A DNA stretch of 64,000 nucleotides, taken from Phallus indusiatus. Lineage: Eukaryota; Basidiomycota; Agaricomycetes; Phallales; Phallaceae. The stretch spans positions 80,505 through 144,504 of the forward strand of contig JAQFWX010000089.1 of NCBI GenBank assembly GCA_027605045.1. The letters run 5' to 3'. A program made the position numbers and the translations under genes. Below the pieces are notes generated by a model. The model saw only the letters and a list, made by a program, of their open reading frames with translations, was not told where the DNA came from and ran no database searches. Below are positions 34,694 to 46,215 of this stretch, in pieces; position 1 is the stretch's first letter; each line of letters opens with the position of its first letter.

Positions 34694-35321
34694 CAAGGAG
34701 TGACCTCATCGTACTTCTCTCAGATCCGCGGGCCATCAGGACTACTCGTATCTTGCGAAATACGATAAAGATGTTGTTTTAGCTTCAGATTGTATTGTCG
34801 TCGTTTTGCCACCCACTTCTTGGTAGATATTGAAGTTTTGCCTATATTGATAAGAGACCGTTTGACATTGGCTAAAGGAGAATGTAATATTCTCGCGAAC
34901 GTAGTGCAGGATGTAATCGATAAGACTAAAGCTTACGAATTACGGTGTTCAACCGCCGCCTAAAATTTTTCCGAATGTTCACGCGTGAACGCGTCGAGAG
35001 CAACTTCAAGAAATTCAGTTGAAGGTGCTTCTTTCTTCCACTTCAATTTCGATGGTTTGATGTCGAATCCTACTAGCTTTAAGAAAAGAACTGAGACCAC
35101 TCATCCACATTTCCATCCATACTCTAGCTTGAGATATGAGTCAAGCCACTCCTATCAAAACGATTACATTCCTTGTCTTTCATCATCTGAATTAAAGAAA
35201 AGTTTCGTTCGTCTCTGTAAACGCTGTATGCATAATAAATAACTTGTGTGCTGAATACAAAATTACTAAATGAGTTGGGGCCCTGAACTACTAGTATATT
35301 GCTTCCAGATCAAGAGTCAAG
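34694..35321. other. Spacer: 3' flank of unit B and desaturase 3' side
   Basis: About 0.63 kb. The left half is the duplicated 3' flank. An 85-codon frame (34985-35242) shows no protein-like conservation. Confidence 0.5.
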
Positions 35322-37407
35322 TTATTGCTCCTTATCTGCCTGTTCCAAAACTTTCGCAATAATCAACTGGCGTAGCCGCCTTCTAGCCATTAGTGAATGA
35401 CAATTATGGTTTTGAAAAGCCCACGTCGCATCTTGCCATATAATTTCCTCATTTTTCACTCGAATCGAGTACGGACGAAAAATTCTCGCACCTCCTGGCT
35501 ATTGAACGTGGTCAAAGTCAGTAATAACAATCAAAATGAAGAAAAAAGCTAGGTGGATTGACATACGTGTTCTCTCATATATTGAGTGACGTCAATCAAA
35601 TAATCGTCTATCATCAGGAAACAGCATTCCTTTGGGGCCGCTCCGATGTGACTCTGAGCTTTAGCTCGACTCCAAACAGGTCCCTCCCATCTCTGTACTT
35701 GCCCTTCGTGAACGGGATAACTATTAATTGCACCTTGATTGGAGAGGTTCTGCTGCTTTTCTTTCATATATTCTAGCGCATACTGGATTTCTTCGGTATC
35801 GGCACGTCGGACGTGGCTCGCCAATTTGAAATAAGAAAGCGAACTGATGATCCATTTGCAAGGGTCCCAGTCCGTCAGAGCAGGTCCCGCCCGGTAGTCA
35901 TATGGAAATGCGTGCTATCTCGCGAATGTCATTTCTGGTTCTTATCATGATTAAAAATTGAAAGAAAATAAATTACATGCTAAAAAGCAAGTCAGTTTTA
36001 CAATGATCGGTGTGCATGAAAAGACAAAGAATTACAAAGTTATGATTTCCTTCTCCACATGTGAACAGTGCCATAACCTACGAGATGTAAAATTCGAATA
36101 TCGAGAACTTATCCAAAAATGGAATAATAAACCTTACCAGATTCCCTTTCGCGCTTGTTTCGTCTGAAAACCGTTGCAAGCCCTCCCAGTGAGCCAACCT
36201 AAATCAAATATAAGATGCAGAGATAATTTGACCTGAGAATAGGGCAATACGAATTAACAATGAACGTCGAGTGCCATGCTAATCCAAAAATCAGCATATG
36301 CCTTAGTTTCGCAAGCCGGAAAGACAAACTAAAAACTCGAGCAACCAGGCCCGCCCATATAAAGCTCCCTCGTGCGTCTCCCCATGTCAAACCCAAAATT
36401 GCCGGGAAAACGAATCCGAAGAAGATGGCAGCTTCCACTGGGTACATTTTATATTTGAGTATTTACGTAAAATCGTCAAGGATAACATACGGTAGTATTT
36501 ATGTTGAATTCTAACAACTAAACCGATGTATCAATGAGTGTTTACAGTGAGCTCCAAAAACAACACACTCATACTTACCTGGGTCGTTTTCCAAATCATT
36601 TTTTTCTACTGAGTTTAACTTTTCATAGGTCGGTTTGAAAAAAATCCATCCCACGTGGGAGAAAAGCAGTCCTTTCGAAGCCGCATAACTGCGTGGGTTC
36701 GAGGGTGGGTGGTGGTAGCTTAATTATATGTTGCACTCACGGATCGTGATCAGGGTTGTCTGTGAATCTCTAATAGAAAAATTATCAAAACTGGAATCGA
36801 GAAATTTGTTGGACGCGTGTTTACATGATGCAATCTATGTCTGAGACACCTAGAAAGTGAGAACATACCCGATTCTCTATCACTGCAGTAGAATTTCCAT
36901 TTAAATGTTGAAAGCTTACCACCACTAATCCAATTTTTTCAGGTTAAAAAATAAGAGGACCTTCCATGAGTTTGCAGAGCTACTTACTTTGATTGACCCT
37001 TGACAAGCCATGGACCCGAAGATAGCAACCATTACGCGGACAATCATTGTGGCCTTGAACGCACGGTGTGAATACAATCTATGATATCCAAGGGTTATGC
37101 TATTCAAGAGAGATAGAAAGATAATGTTTCAACAAAATCCTGGTGCACAAGTATTTCGAAGTCCTCACCCAAGCATAGAAAGTCTATACGAAGCTAATGC
37201 CAAAAAGAGAGAGTATATGGAAATGTTCTTCCACGGAGATACGTATAGAACTCCATAAGTAGCCAACACATGCGTTCCGACGAAGAATATGCTGTTTGGC
37301 CACCAGATAGGCGAATGGGGACGGGGTTTGGAGTTCTCTGTGTCTAAAACTGTTGAGACTGGTTTTCCTTTGATATACCCAGAGGATTCTGAGTTGGGTG
37401 ACAGCAT
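35322..37407 (-). CDS. Acyl-CoA delta-9 desaturase with C-terminal cytochrome b5 domain, copy 1
   Basis: Endoplasmic-reticulum stearoyl-CoA desaturase type (OLE1 family), introducing a double bond with O2 and electrons from its fused cytochrome b5. Many small exons, including one of 5 bases (36924-36920, TGGTG) and one of about 27 bases (VVRIQHKYY). N terminus MLSPNSESSGYIKGK, then membrane helices (SIFFVGTHVLATYGVLYV). The His boxes are GYHRLYSHRAF, WWCLRHRLHHRFTDNPDHDP and CGEGNHNFHHAFPYDYR-like (GEGNHNF/HAFPYD), with SAWHSTFIVNS/LAHWEGL between them. The b5 domain carries EHPGGARIFRPY and WAFQNHNCHSLMA as haem-ligand regions and ends VLEQADKEQ. All residues needed for activity appear present. 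It lies in tandem with copy 2. Confidence 0.88.
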
Positions 37408-37875
37408 CCGTGTCTCCGACTGATTCTGAAAGCTCGAGTTTTCTCTTGTCAGATTCGGTTGACAATCGGCGCGTCTAGTACTTGGGAAGGGAGTGTCGAT
37501 GAGGTGGCTGATAGAGGAAAGATAGAGACCCGAGAGAAGATATTATAAAGATAATGAGTCTACGTATTAAAGCCTATTTGGGGGTGTCGGTTGGCATAGC
37601 CTGAGCTACATCTTTTCCCTTTCCGTTGGGGAAGGCGATACGGTGCAATACGATACTTTCCTTAACTCTCTGGGATTATGAGATTGGCCACATCACTGGG
37701 GTTAAGCTTTTCCGACGCACATTTTCCTAAATGATCATATCAACCTGGCCTAATAAATCCCTTTAGGAATTTCTTCTGATCGAGAATTAGATACCAATAA
37801 TATCATTCGGTAGCCATGTTTTGATATCCTGCCAATGTGGAACTGCTTCAGGTACTATCATTATCACATATCAAA
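37408..37875. other. Promoter region of desaturase copy 1
   Basis: About 0.47 kb upstream of desaturase copy 1. No distinct element or gene is seen. Confidence 0.45.
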
Positions 37876-38187
37876 TCAATCAGTTGGGATTGCTACGTAC
37901 ATGAGCCCCATGAACGAATAGTCGGGCGCTGGGGTGTAAGAGACCCAAAACCGCCTAAGGTCTTGTAACCACGCTGCACGCATCATGGCCGTTTTGTTCA
38001 GACGTAAACGCCGTGAGCCGTGGCGCTCAAATTGCCGAAGCTCTCTGTCAGAAAATTTGGGTTGATTTATTTCCAAAGGCAAACCCAAAACAATGCCAAA
38101 ATAAACCAACCAGCTTTCTCCGACAGCTGTTATCATGTGAATTGTAATCCTGAAACCAACTAATACTATTGTTATAATGTACATCAT
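37876..38187 (-). CDS. Doubtful open frame between the two desaturases
   Basis: A 103-codon ATG frame with a hydrophobic start (MMYIITIVLVGFRITIHMIT), a second hydrophobic part (WLVYFGIVLGLPLE), and a basic tail (RELRQFERHGSRRLRLNK, MMRAAWLQDLRRFW). The composition looks protein-like, and the ATTCAG/TTTCAG sequences near its start could be acceptors for an upstream exon. I recognise no family, and it has no counterpart beside copy 2. It may be a remnant or a short lineage-specific gene. Confidence 0.25.
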   Translation of the reverse strand: MMYIITIVLVGFRITIHMITAVGESWLVYFGIVLGLPLEINQPKFSDRELRQFERHGSRRLRLNKTAMMRAAWLQDLRRFWVSYTPAPDYSFMGLMYVAIPTD

Positions 38188-38446
38188 AGCAATCTTGAAA
38201 CCAACTACCGGTTTCTGACAGTAAAAGTGGCATTCACCTGGTCAAGGTAGTTTGAATGATAATTCAGTAGTAATAGATATTGTAAGTACTAATATGGTCT
38301 ACAGGTAAAACGAAAAGGATCTACACTAACCAAGTATGTTCAAACAACATACAACGAAAGAATTGGCTTGAAATTACTTCCATAGTGCTAGCAGAACGTT
38401 GAAATGTAGGCGGTGACCGTCACCAAACTCGGTTATGACACACATT

Positions 38447-40559
38447 CTAAGAAGTATCCTCTAGTTCCAGAATCTTAGCGATAGCCAATTGGCGTAACCT
38501 TCTCTTGGCCATAAGAGAGTGGTAGTTGTGATTCTGGAATGCCCAAGTCGCGTCCTGCCATATGACACTATCATCTTCTGCATCAGAGTCGGTGGGCACA
38601 ACTCGGATTGAATAAGGGCGGAATATCTTTGCGCCACCGGGCTTTGAGAGAAAAATTAAATCTCAGAAGAACAAGCAAAAAGGAAGTTTTTGGATAAAGC
38701 CCTTACATGCTCCTTCATATAATGGGTAACGTCAATAAAATAATCATCAACCGTGATAAAACAACGTTCTCGTGCAGTTTTCACGTGATCACAAGCTTTG
38801 GTGCGACTCCAAACGGGACCGTCCCATTTCTCCATTTGTCCTTCATGCAGGAGCACCGGCGTCGTCGGCTGCTTATGGGGGTGGGTGATCGTATTTCCGA
38901 GATCGTTATGGTGAGGTTCTTGTACTCGTTTCTGTTTCCTGTTCATGTATTCTAGCGCGTAATAAATATCCTCGGTTCGAGCACGTCGAACCTGGTAAAC
39001 TAGTCCCAAATAGGACAGTAGGTTTATGATCCATTTGGAAGGATCCCAGTCTGTCAAAGCCGGACCTGAACGGAAATCGTATGGAAATGCGTGCTGTAAA
39101 AAAGACGATCAATAACCCGCGGTTCGGTTTCATGTAGGATCACTGAGGAAATTTTACATGCTTTCAACGTGTCAGTATGACGCGACGCTTTTCCGTGGCA
39201 AGGTGTATAGACTTACGAAATTGTGATTTCCTTCTCCACATGTAAGCAACGCCATGGTCTACGAATTCAAATTAACGATATCTTTAATTTTTCTGGATGA
39301 CATAGACGCAGACACTCACAAGGTTTCCCTTCGCACTCGTCTCATCGGAGAATTGTTGTAAACCATCCCAGTGAGCAAACCTACAGGTTTTCCAACATAA
39401 GTTTTCTTCCTAAACGATCGGAATATAACTTACGAGTTGACTAGGAACGTGCAATGCCAGACTACACGTTCAAGACATGAGCTGGCATTGCGAAAGTAAA
39501 AAAACACACACGCACTCATGACCCTAGCGATCAACCCTGCCCATATGAAACCACCCTTTGGATCTCCCCATAGCCACCCTAAAAACGTTGGGAGAATCAA
39601 CCCAGATATTATGGCGCCTTCGACTTGAGAAATAGAAAAAAGAATCCATCATAAGGACCATTTCATAGCCACCACTTTAATATGACGTACTGTAAAACCT
39701 GTGCTGTATTCTCACGACTGTTTGATCGTATTTAGTGAGCTAACAGAGGAAAAAGGAGCTCCGTCGGGAATTCAAATGATGCGTTTACCTGGATCATCCT
39801 CTAAATCTTTTCTCTCCACTGATTCTAGTTTCTCGTATGCAGGTTTGAAAAATATCCATCCTACGTGGGAGAAGAGAAGGCCTTTCGTAGCGGCATAACT
39901 GTAGCGCGGGACAATTGAGAAGAGAGGAACATTTGTTTAGGAAAATCCGTACTGACGGGTCGTGCACGGGATCGTCTGTGAAGCGCTAAAACAAATGATG
40001 TTGGCGTCATATACGATAAGGGTTGCTTGGACGAACGTGATGTAGTCTATGTCGAAGGCACCTAAAGCAAATCAGACACGTGTTTCAACTTTGCGACGTG
40101 GATTGGGAATGACTTGAGACTGACCACCACTAGATACAAATTACGATATACCATAGTGCATTAGTTCGAACGAGAACGTTCAGAACATGAATACCTACCT
40201 TTATTGAACCTTGAAACGCCATTAAACCTAGAATTGCTAATACAGTACGGGTACCAGCTGTCGCACGAAATGTTCGGTGAGAATACATCCTGTGGTATCC
40301 TATGGTTATACTATAATGATCGTGTATAGATTCTCAGTGAAGACTCGAGAGAAGAAGAGAGCACTCACCCAAACATTCCAAGTTGCCATAAGACGAATGT
40401 CAGAATGAGCGTGTATGTTGGGACTCGTTTGAGTGGGGACACGTATACGACCCCATAAGCTGCAAGCAGATGTGTCCCAACGAAAAAGATGGCATTCGCC
40501 CACCAAATGGGGGGGCTCGGTCTGTTTGGCCTAATGTCTCCTGAGGGAACGTACTGCAT
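38447..40559 (-). CDS. Acyl-CoA delta-9 desaturase with C-terminal cytochrome b5 domain, copy 2
   Basis: Tandem paralogue of the gene at 35322-37407, same strand. Start MQYVPSGDIRPNRPSPPIWW, chosen as the first ATG after a TATA-like element (about 40611-40617). The His boxes are GYHRMYSHRTFRA, WWCLRHRLHHRFTDDPVHDP and GEGNHNF/HAFPYDFR. The long last-but-one exon encodes the linker and b5 core (DYFIDVTHYMKEH), followed by PGGAKIFRPYSIRVVP, then WAFQNHNYHSLMAKRRL and the end KILELEDTS. The same 5-base exon (40129-40125) occurs at the same codon position as in copy 1. The linker holds an insertion rich in His and Pro (TITHPHKQPTTPVLLHEG) absent from copy 1. Likely active. Confidence 0.9.
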
Positions 40560-42127
40560 CGTCTCTTGGTTGAACAGAAAGTGCGCTCTGAAGGGACATT
40601 CTGAGATCCTATATAAATAATGTTCGGCCGACAACGCATCATCCTTTGGATGAATTTCACATAATCATGATGATTACGTAAGGTAGATACAGGAAGAACC
40701 GGTCGGCGGTGTTTTCTCTCACCAAGATGCCAGACAGATTGAAGTTGGAGTAAAGTTTCGTGGTATGAACATGCCAATAGAGCTGATGAAGTAATGACAA
40801 ATTCGATTAGTGCTTACATCTTAAATTTCTTTTTCCTCACAAGTTCGAGTAGCAAAACAGACAGCTGACGTCGACATCCCCACTTCGGGCTCGTTAGCCA
40901 AATCAGCGGTCGCCAGAATACACCCTAATGCACCTGAGACCTTGAGCTTGAGGGACCCACCGCATTCCTATGCAGTCGGTCATCCTGCACTGAAAGAGCA
41001 GGCCAAAGCCTCGGACATTGCACGCTCGTCAGCGCGATGAGAACTACCAGGCATACTTACGAAATAGGGCCGGTACAGCGGAGATGATAGAGACACAAGT
41101 ATCACGGCAGCTGTCTAGGCAGTCGTTTGAAATCAAATTCTACCAGACCCTCTGAGGCCTATTGGTAATGCAGTGCAATGAGCTTCGTGCCGAGTATCGT
41201 GCCGGGTATCAAGAGCATAAGAAATGCAGTGAGTTGATCGCATTCAGGGAACTGGTTGGCTATTGATAATATTGAATATTGAAGGCACAGATGACTAGCA
41301 CTGTCTAGCAACACCTTTCGATGCCGAGCGGCGAGAAGCATGGGCTTTGTAATTATGTTACAATATTTCAATTGTCGGCCATACCTAGTTCTTTAGTTAA
41401 ATACTAGTATCGGTCGTCTATAACCCAGCGTAGACTTCAATGTTGCGAAGGTTGGATCGGCATTTCTCCATACCAATCAAGGTTAAAATTTGGTTTTTAT
41501 CAAAAACGCTGATTTAATTTTTGCGACACTCCTAGTAGTACACTATCAAGTGAACTATTCTCACCATATCGTTTGAGTTGCGGCCCTTGTTGTGTCATTT
41601 ACTCACTATTGCATCTTGCAGGGCAAAGAGAAGAATGATCATACCAAAAATTTTTTGTCACAAAGCGAACGTGAATTAAATTCACCAAATCAAGCTGGAC
41701 TTTGTATGACTAACTTGCTCTTCATGTGCTTTTCATGTGCCTTTCACGCAGTTCATATATCTTAGTTGAAGGTGAGATTCTGGAGATTTTCGCCAGAATT
41801 AAAACCTTGATACACTAGACATGTGCAGTCAATACGCGAAAGGTGGCAACATAACCGATTTCACTGTGCTTAAGCACCGAAGGCAGGATCTAGTCAGGGC
41901 ACACACCAATATTCTCGGCATAGATCTAATCTGTGGTGGGTAACTTGTACCTTGGGTAGTGAAAACAAAATCGCCTGGGACGAGACATACAATCATGGAA
42001 TTAAACAAAACCTCGGAATAGAACTCGATGCTTAAATACAATGTAAAGGGGTTCAAGAGCTAGGGGTGCCGGTGCTCCTTATTCTCGCTTTCAGCGCTTT
42101 AACTTGCATAACAACGTACCAGGCGCT
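40560..42127. other. Intergenic region, no gene seen
   Basis: About 1.6 kb between desaturase copy 2 and the GST gene. Only unconnected frames of up to 75 codons. The short near-repeat CATGTGCTTTTCATGTGCCTTTCA lies near 41723. Confidence 0.5.
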
Positions 42128-43350
42128 TTAAGCCAGCACAGCTAAACCTGTTTGCACAGCAGGCCTACTTGTGATCCGTTCCAGCCATGCCTAGATAACG
42201 AGTAGGTTAATATCAATCGGGAGGAACGAAAACGGTTCGCCACAATCTTCATACCTGAATATTAGGATATTCGCTCATATCGATATCTGCGTTCTTACCG
42301 ACGTTGACCCTATCAACGTTTTTGATAAGCCTGAGATCACGTTTTCAACAAATAGATGATCTTACCAGGGGCTGTGTGATGCACATAATATTTGTTAGAA
42401 ATTCTGATATAACAATCAAACGTAAATGTCTTACAATGTTTTAATATCTGCGATGGTGAAACGGTCTCCGACGAGATATTCACGACCTTTCAGGCGCTCT
42501 TCCAATACGGAGAACAAACGCTTCGTTTCATCCTGTAATGATGTCCTAGTTAGTGGGAACAAAGCTCGAGACTGGAAATCACGAACAAAGTAACGCTTGA
42601 TCGCATAAGGAATGGGTTCCGGGGCAGCTTTTTTGAAATGGAATCTATATCAAAACATTCAATATCCTTCCTTTCTCGTTTTATATTCTAGACACGTACA
42701 GCTGGCCTTGCCTGAACAAAAAAGGAAGAATCTCATTAAACCGAGAGCAAAAGACATCAGGATCATCAGCTCACATAGGCCCAATTCCTCCATGAGCGAA
42801 AAACAGCCATTGAAGGACTTCGCTGTAAAGCTTGGGTTCCTTTACAGGGTCATAGGACAGCTTATGTTCAGGATCATAATGATGTCCAAGATCTGCCATT
42901 AAGTGAGCACCAATATGACATGATCTAGGGAGAAAGCCGACGTACATACTAAGATTGCTGACGTCTCAAATACAGAAAAGTCGCCATTCTTATGGTCGAC
43001 AATAGCAGGAATACGGCCTACAAGGGTAAAATAACGTTTCAGACGTTGCATCACAAAAGGTTGAGAATATAGTACCGTTGGGATTGATTTTCAAAAACCA
43101 CTCGGATTTTTGCTCGTTCTCTTTGAAAGAGATCCGACGTAGCTCGTCTGAAAATCAAAGTTTGAGCACCATGCTTATGATGTGGCCCTAGGGTTGAAGC
43201 GACGCACAATCGATATTAAGTTCGTGGAGAGCGACAGTTATAGGGTGACCTGAGTATCATGTGAATACACACACTCACGCGCTCCTGACGAACGAAAAAG
43301 ATCTCACCGTTTGGTGTGCCAACAGCATAGAAAGTAATCGGCTTCGACAT
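42128..43350 (-). CDS. Glutathione S-transferase, Ure2/YghU-like
   Basis: A soluble glutathione transferase of the nu/Ure2p type acting on electrophiles or peroxides. About nine exons. The thioredoxin-fold half reads [68 protein letters not shown] and FETSAIL (glutathione-binding ES/ET and cis-Pro region). The helical half reads [25 protein letters not shown], [28 protein letters not shown] and [18 protein letters not shown], ending [20 protein letters not shown]. The TFPW motif depends on a 6-base exon, CCCCTG, at 42371-42366. The TPNG motif in place of a catalytic Tyr/Ser is usual for this class. Confidence 0.9.
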
Positions 43351-46215
43351 GATAGTTGATAAAAAACGAAGTGTTGACAATGGATTGATTCTGCTGCTTG
43401 CTATCGGAAGCCTACAAGAGGTTGACCAGAAGAACTGAAGAAGCATGCGTTGCTACTCCTGGTTCTTTTATATGTGTCTCCGATATGACGATATGGCAAG
43501 GCGTATGAGAAAACACCATGACGAAAAAAGTCGAAAGCTGGGTAAAAGAAGACCGAAAGAAGGCGCCTTTCTGACAAATCAACCCAATCAAGACCCGTAT
43601 TAGTGGGATTTTCCATATATACGATTACTACAGGCCGTCTACAGTTGGATGATTATACTCTCTAGTTTGCTGATTCGAGTCTTTTGATTATCAAGCACTT
43701 AGTAATATTGGAATTCAGGAAGTGGCTTGGTAATACACCAGTTCATAATTGCGTGATAATTCAGGTTCGCTGACATGACACATTATATTGTTTTTGAATA
43801 TTACATCAAGAACATCGTTCCCTTACTGGCACTAGTAGCTATAGGCTATGAGGAATATGACCGCACGCAAGATGTCGCCATTTCCGCTGTCTGGGAGTCA
43901 AGTCATGAACCAATAGCAGGAAATTTTAATGCAACTAATAAGCCAGTAAGATGAGTTGTCTTCCACTTTTGGAGTAACCTGAGAAAGCATTCAATCACAA
44001 ATCAGCCAATACTAGAGGGAAGCGGTTACATAGTCTAAAGCAAAGTTGTACGGATCAATTAGTAGACTACATAGGCTTGGAGCCCGTGGCCCGTGGGTGA
44101 TATGTACCTACAACTCATCAATAAAAACAATTTAAAGCAGCCCCAGAACATAAGAATGGTTCAAGGTAACGAGTAAGCGACCTGCTCGCGTTCTGCTATA
44201 ATACTAATTAAGTGACAAAATAATTACCCAACTATCATCAGACGAAAGGTGAGGATTTTGAGTTACAGCGCTCTTTTCATGGTTTGCATTTACACTAGGC
44301 ACCACTACAGCTACTAATTGGCGAAACGTAATTAAAATTTATCCGGACTGCCATAAGATGAATTTGCAGCACCCTTGAGCCGTACTTGGTTCGTTCGTCT
44401 TAGTATGAACGAAAAGGATAACTCAGTAAAGTCATCGGTCAATTCTTCACTTTTCAAGTTGAATCTCACCACCGGCAGCTTTTAATTGGGGTGCATGTTA
44501 CCATATTTCACTCCAAAACGAGTATGTTGATGCCATCATCTTTTGCGACTGTGAAGAAATTCGTTCATTGAGCCAGAGAGTATATGTATATACGATCCAA
44601 AATCGTAAATCCCGTACTGAAAAAAAGCAGATCTCGGAACACACAATACCAGCTTCTCACCAGCGTCACATAATGAATACAACCCTGTGGCAAACTCGAG
44701 TCTATGTATGTATATCAAACGTCAATGCTATGTAGGTATACTAGGTACATAGACACTCACCCAGGTGCATAGGGACTTGAAGCTCTGTGGCGTTCCTGCA
44801 CGCTGGCTGATACGTGCTTTTGTGTAGGACGAAAACTCTTAATCTAAGTGTAAGCAAGAATCAATGTTTACGGGCATCCTTTGACCCGCTGCACTCGGTC
44901 AAATCCCCATTAATAGAAACGAACCCTTCCGATTGAAATTTGAAAAAATTGCTTGATCACTTGAAATAATCGGTACTTAAGAGATTAATACGCACTTATC
45001 ATAGACTTGCCATGGCTGACTAAATAAACAGACCGTTTTTCGTTGGCTACCGATCACTGGGAGACTTAGGAAATCACAATGGTTTTGGTAGTATCGTAGT
45101 CCGAAACGCTACGTGTTTATGGACCTGTTAACGAAGAATCAGCGAAGTCATTGAACCAGAGACTTGGGTATTTGCTTCCCACATGTACAGGTACGAGTTG
45201 AAAGTTAGATACCAGATATTAATTTCTCGCCCAAATGACTACCGCCTGTGAATTCAATCCCTATATGGAATGCACCTGCGTGATTTCGGGAGAGTTAGAG
45301 TGACAGAATTTACGAGTCAGAGTATACTAATGATCGCGATATTGAGGAGCGCGATCCACCATTATACATCAGCTAATGAGACGAACAACATCGCCTCCGA
45401 GTCCTATCCGCCTTACGCGTCTGAAAAACATCGTAGGCAAAGAAGCAAGCCCTATTTCCTTGAACATCATTTACTGGCGCAAAGTTGAGTACGAAGTTAA
45501 TGAGCCTAACTGAACGCTGTTTCGCCAGAATTTAAATGAATGCTGAGAAAATTTTCGGTTCAAACAGACATCACGACACATATTAAGACGCACCGTTTTT
45601 GTTTCTAAGTTATACAAAACGAAAGCATTCACAGAATTTGTTCACGGTAAGCCTCGGAAGCTGATTATGTGGTTCCTAACTTGAAAACCAACCTCGGCTG
45701 ATTTTTATCATTACTTATCATGTAGTATTCATGGTGTTGAGCGCCCCGTGAGCCGGCCATTTTTAAAGCTTGAAGTTGACGTTGAACGTTGAAATTTGAA
45801 ACTTGAGCGTGTTACCGTGGCTACTGGAGTTGCGGCCGTGTGATCACATAGGACACATTAGCTGACATAATGCGGCCAACTGGTGAAAAAAACCAGCTTT
45901 GAGTTGATCGTTCTCATGAAATTCAAGATATTGACCAGCCAAGATTATTGATCAACCGGTCATGAAACCCATGTGAAGATCAAAATGAGGTGCGTTTTTT
46001 ACTTATTATATTTTTTTCATGCACGCTGCTTAGGTGCACTAATAACAGTGCAAAAAAGGTTGATCGTAATCCGTAAGCAGCTCCTTAGGTCCAGGATGGT
46101 TCGACCAAATCGTTTTAATTTTTTACTGGCGTCTGTCATCCTTTTAAAAATGTCTTCGTTCGGTTCCAGAATAATATCCTTGACTTCTTCAAGGCGTATC
46201 TTCTAGCTTAGTCTT
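43351..46215. other. Gene-poor 2.9 kb stretch
   Basis: The longest interval without a supportable gene in the window. Scattered frames of up to 77 codons on both strands (for example 45270-45488 and 45973-46206) do not join and resemble no protein. I found no terminal inverted repeats, LTR ends or transposase remnant by eye. It may contain promoters of the two flanking genes or a noncoding transcript. Confidence 0.45.

Larger units (their letters stand above)
33600..34965. repeat. Tandem duplication, unit B
   Basis: Second copy of the unit A segment, in the same orientation. Promoter, exon layout, both introns and 3' flank are recognisable; see unit A. Confidence 0.85.

Noticed and set aside
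45270..46206. 72- and 77-codon frames in the gene-poor stretch
   Set aside because: Isolated, basic, low-complexity-like translations without joinable exons.
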